In this document: positions 1-9,722 of the stretch, piece by piece
How the letters are laid out: every line of letters begins with the position of its first letter
Position numbering within the stretch: the first letter of the stretch is position 1
DNA from: Adineta vaga
Lineage: Eukaryota; Rotifera
Reading direction: 5' to 3'
DNA length: 64,000 nt
Assembly: GCA_021613535.1 (NCBI GenBank)
Contig: CP075496.1
Location: 12,152,001 to 12,216,000 of the forward strand
Notes under the pieces: model-generated
What the model was told of the DNA's origin: nothing
What the model saw: only the letters and a program-made list of their open reading frames with translations
Database searches by the model: none
Position numbers and translations under genes: made by a program

Positions 1-191
1 GTTTGTTTCTTCGCGATGTGCATACGAACATATATATGCATGTACAATAAATATTCGATGATTCATCGACTAGTCTTGCATAGGTCGATTTTATCAGTAT
101 ATAAATGAAAGTATCCAGTTTTTGGTTTTAGTTCAATGAACTAAATTAACGATTTAGATTAAGAAAATCAATTTTTTTTTCTTTTAGACAA

Positions 192-199
192 TATAAAAG
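192..199 (+). promoter_or_regulatory. TATA-box-like element upstream of FH2 gene A
   Basis: TATAAAAG lies 49 nt before the ATG at 241 that I favour for the first FH2 gene. A similar TATA element sits 54 nt before the ATG of the calcium-sensor gene at 60537. Seen in sequence; promoter function is inference. Confidence 0.4.
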
Positions 200-240
200 A
201 GCACATTTTGTCTTAAGCGACAGAGTGACGGCGAAGTCTG

Positions 241-3200
241 ATGTTAACCACTCCGACGACGACGAGTATTCAATATTCTTTACCTACTGATGATGTTTTT
301 AAAATTGGTTCGTTTGTCATACAAATTGTTTGATTACATAATCAATCATTTGTCCATTTATTTCTATTTCCTTTCATTCTTTTTTTTTTGTGTTTAAATA
401 GTAGACATGACATCAAGCCAGTCGCCTTCTGATGGTTTCGTTGGATTACCGCCTCCTCCTCCTCCACCGCCTGCACCACCTGTATTCAATAACAATACAA
501 ATAACTTGTGTAAAATTTTACTTCCACATCAAGAAGTTAATCTTGTTATTAATCGTTCTAATGTTACGGAAATTCAAGCACGTTCTGTTCCAACAATGCT
601 CATGGCGGGCAATAATATTTGGACACGACGTGTATTACCAAATCTTCGAATACAACAAACTGTTTTTGATCAACATTATGGTGAATCAAAATCATCAATG
701 ACAGGTCATTATCGACGATCAAGTCTTACAACATCATTTATAGGAGGAGGAGGACTCGGCGGTATGAATGATGATGGACCACTATCATTTGTTTTACTTG
801 ATGCTACATCTAAAATGCTTTATGATGTACCAATGCGTCATCTACTTCAATTGGTGAAAAAAGATCATGATGATGATGCTAGTATTGATCATGTTATTCG
901 AGCTATTGATGAAACACACATGAATTCAGAATGGTAAGTGAAAATTACATATTTTTCTTTGTTAACAAAAAAAACAATATTTCATCATCAACATTGATAT
1001 AATATTATTTAATTTATGTTAACTTTCTTTCTAACAACGTCTACATTTCAAATGTTTCTATGTTGAGTTTGAAAAAGAAAGATCCTTGAACAAATGTTTG
1101 ATTGACTTTGAGGATTCTTAGTTAGTAGTATTCGAAAAACAAAAATGAAAATTTAAGGTTTCTTAGAAATCTGCATTATTATAAGAATAATAACAATTGT
1201 TCTTTTATCTTAGGCTTGATGCTGTTACTGCTTTGAATAAACAATTTGATAAACGACCTGAAGATAAAGCTCGAGTATTAGCACATAAAGGTTCTACACA
1301 TGGTTTGGTACTTATCGAACAATTTTTCGTTAAACTTGTTCGTGTGCCAGCTTATGAATTTAAATTGATTTATTTAAAATTTCGTGAAGAAGCACCAACA
1401 CAACTTGAACGTATGACTAAACATATTCATGATCTACTTGAAAGTGTTCAAGTTATTTTAAATAATGAACAATTACCAGGTATACTTCATTTACTCTGTT
1501 TACTTTATAATAGTATAACAGGTAAATCAATTCCTGGTCTTCATTTTGATTCACTTCTTTCTGTACTTGCAACGCGTACACCAAAACAAAATATAACAAT
1601 TGCACATGTTCTGTGTCATCTATTAGAAGAACAATATCCAACATTATTAAATATATTTGATAATCAAATATTATTAAAATTGAAAGATTTATCAGCAATT
1701 AAATATATACCAATTTACATTGATATACGTTTATTATATACACGTTATAAACAATTGAATAGTACATTAAGGGAATTACAACAACAATTAATACTTTTAC
1801 CTGAACATATCAAAATAACTTTAAATGATTTACAAGGTGTATTTACACGATTATTCGATGATGAAAATAAGATAAAGAAATGTGAAAAGGATTTAGCAAG
1901 TTATTTTTGTGTTTGGGATTTATCATTAGAAGTTTGTCTATCAACATTAGGACAATTTATTGATAAACTTCGTCTTGCTCATATGCAAAATGTTGAACAA
2001 CGTCGTCGAAATGATTTATTATTGAAACAGCAACTTCAACAGCAACGTGCTTATGAAAATCGAATTCTTCAAACACCAACAACATCACGTTTATTACGAA
2101 GTTCTCAAAATCAATATGGTTCAGATACAAATATCTTTCGTGATCATCTCAATGTACCATTAACACCAACAACAGCACGACAACGATTGAAAGTAAACAA
2201 AACATCCCGTGAACGAATTTGTGCTTCATCACGTGATGTTTCACATATCAATGATGATCGACAAGAACAAATGGAATCAACAGCAACCGCAACAACAGCA
2301 CCGGTAATAACAGCATCAATGCGTACACAGAATTTATTATCAAATACTGTACCACGTAAACGTGGTCATTCACCAACAGCTAAATCAGTATTTCCTAAAC
2401 GACCATTTAATGCTCTTCCAGTTTGTACACCAAGACAAGAACCAACATCTGATGATGTGTTCATTTCACCTGTAGGTAATAATGATAAAGAAATTGATCA
2501 AGATACACAAATGGATTGTTCAACAACAACAATGACAACTTCGGAAGAAATGAATTCAATTGATACAAATATGAATGATGATCATTCCTTACCATCGAAT
2601 GAAAAATCATCATCAACAGCTCGTGTTATATCAGTTTGTGAAATTCGACCATCATTTTATTTGACAACACCAATACGACGTTTATTTGATCCATCGAGTG
2701 ATCAATCAACACCCAATGATTCGATTTCATCGAATGAATATAAAATCAATTCATCAACAACACCGTCATTTACTGATTATCAACACTTTCAATATTCCGA
2801 TAATGATGATGAAAATAATAAAGAGAATTCAAATTATCTATCTACATTAACACCAATTACATCAACTGATACTCCAAATCAACCTGAGGTAAAGAAATCT
2901 AGTATATACAAGCTTATTCTTAACTATCCTACGCATTATTAGTCTGTAGTTTACTAACACTTTCTTTCATATTGTTCTTCTCTTTTTTCTTTCAAATTAA
3001 TTCTTTTGATTTTTCCTTTCTTTTGTTGACCGTTACATTTTCATTTCATTCTTCTTGTTGTGTGGTTTAGTTCAGTTTTTTTTCTGCTTATGCTACTTTT
3101 GTAGTTATCTCCTTGGTATACAAATTTATTTCATCAAATTTGGCATTCAACAATAATGACCGTTTCTTCAAGAAAATGGCATTGATTAAGAAAAAGAAAA

Positions 3201-5150
3201 GACATTATGTTTACCATCGTTTTTCCATTCATTTGTTAGAAACTATTTGTCGTCTGTTCCTTAGATCTAAGAAGATAGCAATTTTTCACGGCATATATCC
3301 GATAATATAGACATTGATATCATGGAATTGCGCGTGGATTAGACTGATCTTCTTCTTATTGAAAGATTATTGATTTGATTTGTTGTTTTTCTTTGCGAAA
3401 CAGTGATGTTTTTTTTTACGAAGCAAAAAAGATCTTTATCATTTAGTATCATTATAGTTCTATTTTTGCGTTTTGTTTTTCATCCGGTTTCAGTTTTCTT
3501 TTTGATTTATTGTTAACTTTATTCATGATTTGTTTCGTTCTTTGCATCTAGTTGATATAGTACTATGTTTTGTATGAATGATTGATATTCTGATGACAAC
3601 ATTAAAAAGGAAAACAACAACGTAGATTTATATAACATAAAACACTATCATGCATGTTTGATTTATTTCATAATCACTGATTAGCTCTGTAGTTATACTT
3701 TTTTTCAAATTAGAAATGCTTTGCTTTATATAGAAACTAACGAACAAGTAAGTACATGAAAATAAAATATAAAATCTGCTATTCATTAGAGTTTAGATAA
3801 GATTTTTTTCATTTAAAAATCGATTCATTTTAGTCATCAAATTCTACAGAAGATGATAATCCACAATCTTCCAGTTCATCAGTACCTGCTGATCATTCTA
3901 ATGATGAAAATCATAGTTTACCTATCATAGCATTGTTATTATCTGATTCCGAAACATTGGATGAAGGTTTTGAAACTCAATCTAATATAAGTGAAACTGT
4001 AGAATTAACACCACGATTATCCCCATTGGAACCAATTGTAAATGAAACGAAATCGATTCCATTAGAAGAAACACTTGCCAATGATCTAACTCGACGTTTA
4101 ACATTCAATTCAACTCGTCGATTAAGTCACGATAGTAATATTCGTCATAATACGTCTAAACGAACACCTGTCTTCAGTAGTCGACCAACAAGTTTACTAC
4201 GAACATCTGCTTCAGCCTATAGTTATCCAACATTTAATTCAAATGGACTTCAAAATCAAGCGAAAAATTTATTAGCAAAACGTACACCATCAGCAGAAAG
4301 TTTACGATCGATATCAACAAATAATAATAGTAATAATAATACGACAGCTATTACAATTCGATCAAGTCGACATATTCAACGTTGTGCTGTATCTCGACGA
4401 ATTTGGACTGAAAAAGATACTGAAGACACATCGAAAACTCCAGCAACATCTCCACCACCAACTTTGACCATAACAGAACCAGATGACATTTCTACAGCTT
4501 CTACTGTAACTACAACAACCGTATCAAAAACAGCAATACCAACTAGTTCAACAAGAAATAATCGTCGTTTGACTATTTCAAAACCTAAAAGTAAAATTCG
4601 TACGATTCAATCCGTTGTTACTCCATCATCCCGTTCCAATTCTCCCAAGATTCGTAAGACATCTTTACGTCTTAATCATGCAAGTTCTTGTCAAAATGTA
4701 TCATCAACAACGAATACTAACTCGAAATCTTCTCTCGTCACTAAAACACGTTCACCGCCAAACTTTTTCTTGAACAGTAGTCAACTTCTTCGTTCCACAT
4801 TTATTCGATCAAATGAAAAACCACTACGTGCTTTTCAAATGTCAACTACACTAAATCAGGATTCTTCGGCACTCAAGCGACCATCACCAAGAGCTCGACG
4901 ATTATTTAGTTCAAGTAGTGATATTGAGTCAAGTTCAATTTCTTCACCGAAAACTCTTCGAAAACCTCCATCCTCTTATCATCATCAAAAATCTTCACCA
5001 TCGTCAACAAAAACTTCAACAAATAACGTTCTTCCATCGACTAGTGTACCGGCAAATCGAAAGAAATCGACTAGTACAACTGATTTACGACGAACAACTC
5101 CAATAAATAACAGTGTTTTTCAACGTTTAACTCCCGCAAAACGATTGTAG
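241..5150 (+). CDS. FH2-domain (formin-like) protein A, four exons
   Basis: Predicted actin-regulating formin relative. Model: 241-307, 402-933, 1214-2888, 3834-5150, totalling 1196 aa. Residues near 30-45 form a short proline run (eight P, then A, P, P), an FH1-like segment. Roughly residues 160-470 align with the C-terminal half to two thirds of an FH2 domain, including the helix 'LLCLLYNSITGK' where formins have their GN-x-MN core, then 'IAHVLCHLLEEQYP' and a late helix 'YFCVWDLSLEVCLSTLGQF'. The rest is a long S/T/P/R-rich disordered tail. The 241 start is preferred because its phase-1 intron before the FH1 segment matches the paralog on the other strand; the simpler alternative starts at 407. 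The 945-nt intron 2889-3833 is unusually long here; retaining it ends the protein at 2942. FHDC1 is the nearest layout I recall (FH2 near the N-terminus, long basic tail), but orthology is not established. Confidence 0.8.
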
Positions 5151-5412
5151 TATCTGCAAACTTTCTTTTCTCTCTCTCTCTCTGTTCATTTGTTTCTCAT
5201 TACTTTTTTCAATGATTTAAATTTATTTTAGTGACAAACAAATAATGCCATACGTTTCTTTGATTTTCTTTATACATATATTTTTTCCTTTTTCTTTTAA
5301 ACGTATATAACATCGAACAAGAAAACTAAACTTTTAGTTTAAAACAAATAACAAACAACAATAACAAGCAAAGAAGAAGAAGAAGAAAAAAACAAACAAA
5401 ATCAAATTTAAT

Positions 5413-7024
5413 TTAAACACATGATAAAAACGATGTCGTTGTGTTTATTAACAATGATGTTGAACGTTTACGTTCATTTTCTTTTACGGAGGTTCTTCGT
5501 TGTTGTTCAATCGTATTTTCTGTATTTGCTAAACGAATTTTATCAACGAATTGACCAATCGTTGATAAATAAATATCAACTGATAGATCATTTGAACAGA
5601 AATATGCAGCTAAGTTTTGTTCACCTTGTTTTAAAATATGTTCTTGTTGAAATAAGTTTTCCAATTGATTTTTTGTTTCATAAAGCATTGATGAAATAAA
5701 TAATGGTAAATCATAATGATCTTTCAATAGACAATATTCATATTCAATTTGTTGATATTGATCATAGATTTCACGAATTTCATTGTAAAGTTTTTCATAT
5801 TTAATCGAATGAAGTTTTTTTAATTCAATCAATGTTTCATCATTAATCGTATGAAGTAAAGAATTTTGATAATACTTATCAAGAATTTCAACTAAAACAT
5901 GTGCAACTGTTTTATTCGATTGATTCGTTGGTGAATTCAATGCATCGACTAATGAAATAAAATCCAGACCAGGTACACATTTATTCGATACAACATTATA
6001 TAAAAGACATAAAATTTGTAAGATTCGAGGTAAATATTCATGATTAAGAACACATTCGATTCCGTGTAGTAAATGATCAATAGATTGTTGAAATAAAATT
6101 AATTGTGAATGTAATTCATCACGATATTGATAACATTTTAATTTAAAATTATAATTTGGTATACGAAGAAGTTTAAGAAAGAATTGTTCAACTAAATTCA
6201 GTTGATTTAAATGTTCAAAATTAAAAGTTTCAAATCGAAGTTTATCTTTAGGATGTTTTTGAAATTGTTTATTCAATCGTTGAACACATTGAAGCCTAGA
6301 AGCAAAATTGAATGTCTTTCTATTTATTAACAGAAAAATAACGAAATCTTACCATTCACTTTGAATATTTCCTGTATCAATACCATAAAGAACATCGTCA
6401 ATTGTTGCATTATCTTTCGTTAATAATTGAAGTAAATGTCGCATAGTTACATCATAAGTAATTTGAAATGATTTATCAATTATTTGAAATGGTCGAGTCA
6501 TTGATGTTGTCATTGATGACGTTCGTGAGCGTTGTTCATTTAAATGATGATTCGTTTTAGTTTCTTTGATAAAAAATTTATTAACAACATCCATATCGAA
6601 TGATAATGTATTCAATGAAGTATCTGTTGTTTCTATGGATGATTGTGTCCAAATACTTGCTTCATTGTATTTAAAATTATAAAGTGGTCGTGCACGAATT
6701 TTGGCATATTGATGATTTGTATGATCAAGTAAAGGTGATGGCGTTTGATGTGGAAGATAAAAACTACCATCACTACTGTTACTACTAATGCTTAAACTTG
6801 CATGCGTTCGTTTTTTTGTATTGGTAAGAGTAATAAAATCTTGAAATGGTGGTGGTGTTGGCGTTGATGGAACTTGTAAATTTTCTAAAAGATTTCGTTG
6901 TTTTACTGTGCGACAGCCTAAATATAAAGAATTGTATAAAAATGAAAAGAAAATCGATAGTTTTACCCTCATAACCCATCGCCCAATCGACCGTAGTGAC
7001 CGAAGAGCTAGAGTAGTTCGGCAT
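5413..7024 (-). CDS. FH2-domain (formin-like) protein B, convergent paralog of A
   Basis: Model on the minus strand: 7024-6967, 6917-6353, 6295-5413, totalling 501 aa. It is a diverged paralog of gene A. Shared blocks include 'MRHLLQL', 'LNKQF', 'LVEQFFLKLLRIPNY', 'LQILCLLYN', 'VAHVL' and 'LSTIGQFVDKIRLA'. Both introns keep the positions and phases of gene A: phase 1 before the short proline segment (TPTPPPF) and phase 2 splitting a Trp codon before the FH2-like core. It ends soon after the FH2 region and lacks the roughly 650-residue tail of gene A. The formin GN-x-MN core is also degenerate here. The two genes converge with 262 bp between stop codons. Actin binding is inferred from family only. 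Confidence 0.8.
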
Positions 7025-7643
7025 TGTTTATGTATCGAACGAATAAAATCTAAACGATCGTAAATAAAATAATTGACTGAATGACTTCACTAAATGTTGT
7101 CGTTTCTCTTATTTGAAAATAAAAGAAATAAAATAAACAAAAAAGAATAACGTGTGTGTGTGCGTGCGTGTGTATACTTCAATTCGAATGAAAAACATGT
7201 TCATGAATAGTGAATATAAACAATTGATGTTAGAACGAGAGAGAAAGATAGAAAAGAGAAGAAAGTATGTATTTTCTTTTGGCAATATATCAACTGCGTA
7301 ATAGAAAAAAGAAGAGATGGACTTTGACCTACGATTGTGAATGCATTGAATGTTGAGAAAATGTTGAAAACCGTTTTTCGAGGGAAATTGTCTTTCTGTG
7401 TAATAATGACTACCAATGACATCTATTTGAAAAAAAGATTGATTTAAATTTTAAAAAAATGAAATCTTAATTGAATTATGATATTATTTGTAATAGATTT
7501 ATCGAAATTTAGACGTATGATGTTCTCTCCGTCTATCATTTGATAAGAAATGAAATCCAATAAGAATTTGCAACGGATTCAACCAGATATTATTTTTTTG
7601 TCAAAAAAAAAGTTCAACAATTGCATTGAATTGAACTATTCAA
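7025..7643. other. Divergent intergenic region, FH2-B / MAGT1
   Basis: About 620 bp between the start of FH2-B (minus) and the start of MAGT1 (plus), so it should hold both promoters. It contains a short alternating GT run near 7152-7172 and otherwise AT-rich sequence. I saw no convincing TATA box, RNA gene or coding segment; a 73-codon minus-strand reading frame (7201-7422) has no recognisable protein character. Confidence 0.5.
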
Positions 7644-9722
7644 ATGAGGCAACTTGTGTGGCTATATTTACTTTATACGTGTGCGTTTTTCAATGTTCTC
7701 AGTAATGAGGTTGGATAAGAATTAACTTCTGTAGATAATCAATTTCAATTTATATATTATTTGATTTTATTAGAATGTCTTATCCGATAAGGTTCATCAA
7801 TTAACTGAATGGTCATTGAAAAAATCGTTGATTCGCTTGAATAGTGAACGTTTTAAACATTTTGTTCAAACAGCACCTAAAAATTACTCAATGATCATTA
7901 TGTTAACAGCATTATCACCACCACGACAATGTGGTGTTTGCAAGTAAGATGTTCATCAAATGATTTCGTTTTTTTGTTTTTCTTAAATTTGATTTCTTTT
8001 CCAAATTAAGACATGCACATGATGAATTTCAAGTTGTTGCACAAAGTTATCGTTTTTCTAATGCATTTTCAAATAAACTTTTCTTTGCAATGGTTGATTT
8101 TGATGAAGGAGCAGAAGTTTTCCAACATGTATGTGATTCATATTATTTCCTTAGAGAGATAATTATTTCGTTTGTGTTAGTTAAAATTAAATTCAGCACC
8201 GGTTTTTATGCATTTTCCACCAAAGTCTAAACCGAAGAAAGGTGATCAGATGGATCTTAATCGGTAAGTTAATTCTATTGGAGAGAAAAAATTGATTGAA
8301 TTGAAACAAAACACTAGTCGTGGATTTTCTGCTGATCAATTGGTAAAATGGGTTAAAGATCGTACAGAGATTCAAGTAAATTTTTGAAAAAAAAAGAAAG
8401 TCAACCATTACATAGATTTCTTTATCAACATCGTCTAGATTCAAATATATCGTCCACCAGATTACACTGGATTTTTAATATTCGGTTTTGCTGTAACAAT
8501 GATTGGTGCTTTACTTTATTTAAAACGAGATAATTTATCGTTTTTATATAATAATCTCGTTTGGGGAGTATTTATTATCGTAAGCATATGAAATTTTCAA
8601 TGAAAAGAGTTTTATTGTAGAGAATAAGTCATGAGAAGAATTGCGATACTATACTTTTAGCTTGCTATTTTAACTTGTATTTCGGGACAAATGTGGAATA
8701 GTATTCGTGGTACAACTCTTTCTCATCGTGATCAAAAAACAGGACACACTGTAAGTTTAATTTATTTTTCTATTTAGGGTGTTGTGTGTTATTTCATCTC
8801 TGGACAAACTTGGAATCTTATAAATAGTCCGCCATTTATGAATGCACGAAAAGATGCAACGGTAGAGTAATTACATGCGTGTATGAATCTTTACTAGTCG
8901 AAAAATTATTCTTTTCAGGAACTTTTTGCGAATGATTCACAAATGCAATATGTTGCTGAAACATACATAGTTTGTAGCTAAAGAAATGCATACTAACATT
9001 AACAATAGTTATTATATTGAATATTATAATAGGCAATTCATATACATACACGCATGTAATTCTTTTCCTGGAGACATTTTTTCGAATAGATTTTCTTAGA
9101 AAACTTGACTATGATTGTTTATTATTTATAGGAATATATTAGTCGAACATCAGGTCATCAATATATAATCGAGACATATATCGTAAGCCATGTATAATAT
9201 ATTTGGTCAACTTTCGAATTGCCTATTTCTTGATTCTTTTGATAACTATTGCTTTTGTTATGATTATCTTCTTAAATATTTGTTGATTGAACTAAATTAT
9301 TTTTCTTTTATTCTAGGTCTTCTTACTCTATATCCTTTTTCTATTAATATGAATGATTTTAAATTTAAGAAAACAGAAAAAATATTGCTTATTTTCCTTA
9401 ACTTTTTCTTTTTTACATTTTGGAGTTTGTGTTGGCATGATTTTACTGAATGAAGCACCAAAAATTCGATCGAAACGAGGAAAACGTCGATGTAATTTCG
9501 AAATCTTTTCAAATCAATAGAATCCTATCTTGCTATTCATTTTAGCAATCATGGCTATTGTTGGTATCATTATTGTTATCTCCTTGTTCAGTTTTATCCT
9601 TTCTGTATTTCGATCAAAATATCAAGGCTATCCATATAGGTTTGTTTTTTTTTCTTTTATACAACAGATCTCTTCCATTGACTATGAATACATTTGCATT
9701 TTTTAGTTTCTTGCTCAAATGA
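7644..9722 (+). CDS. MAGT1: MAGT1/TUSC3 (OST3/OST6) oligosaccharyltransferase subunit
   Basis: ER-membrane thioredoxin-like subunit of the STT3B-type oligosaccharyltransferase, which forms mixed disulfides with substrates to help N-glycosylation; also proposed to affect Mg2+ transport. Exons: 7644-7709, 7774-7943, 8011-8128, 8181-8263, 8318-8375, 8439-8579, then 8661-8750 or 8778-8861, then 8919-8969 or 9132-9182, 9317-9329, 9417-9491, 9546-9639, 9707-9722. With 8661-8750 plus 9132-9182 the product is 324 aa; human MAGT1 is about 335. Evidence: signal peptide, redox motif CGVC in '[18 protein letters not shown]', '[11 protein letters not shown]', '[10 protein letters not shown]', '[12 protein letters not shown]', '[10 protein letters not shown]', 'LLNEAP' and the C-terminal '[15 protein letters not shown]', plus four hydrophobic segments. 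The intron between 9329 and 9417 appears to be AT-AC, and two exons are duplicated (separate entries). MAGT1 versus TUSC3 cannot be decided; invertebrates usually have one gene. Confidence 0.93.
8778..8861 (+). other. MAGT1: MAGT1 alternative exon A' (duplicate of 8661-8750)
   Basis: This 28-codon, phase-0 segment has its own acceptor (ctatttag) and donor (gtagag). It encodes a diverged copy of the preceding 30-codon exon: '[10 protein letters not shown]' against '[10 protein letters not shown]', each following a hydrophobic stretch. Only 27 nt separate the first exon's donor from this acceptor, too short for an intron, so the two should be mutually exclusive. Confidence 0.65.
8919..9182 (+). 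other. MAGT1: MAGT1 alternative exons B (8919-8969) and B' (9132-9182)
   Basis: Two 17-codon phase-0 segments, each flanked by splice signals, encode versions of the same loop: '[11 protein letters not shown]' and '[10 protein letters not shown]', matching the 'AQFVAETHI' region I recall of MAGT1. B uses a GTTTGT donor, B' uses GTAAGC. Including both would insert an extra loop copy, so use of one at a time is more likely. Confidence 0.65.
9330..9416 (+). other. MAGT1: Putative U12-type AT-AC intron in MAGT1
   Basis: The 87-nt intron begins ATATCCTTTTT, ends TTTTTTAC, and carries TTCCTTAAC at 9394-9402 with its branch-point adenosine about 15-16 nt from the 3' end. These match the consensus of minor-spliceosome AT-AC introns. 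Removing it joins 'VFLLY' to '[14 protein letters not shown]', restoring the conserved membrane segment. I could find no GT-AG alternative that gives the conserved protein. Confidence 0.85.

Noticed and set aside
2889-3833. Possible separate genes inside the 945-nt FH2-A intron (65-codon frame at 3113)
   Set aside because: The flanking exons join in phase 0 with consensus ends and share composition; the internal frame is short and AT-driven.
3933-5150. Exon 3 of FH2-A as an independent gene starting at ATG 3933
   Set aside because: The frame is open back to a splice acceptor at 3833 and continues the Ser/Thr-rich tail of exon 2.
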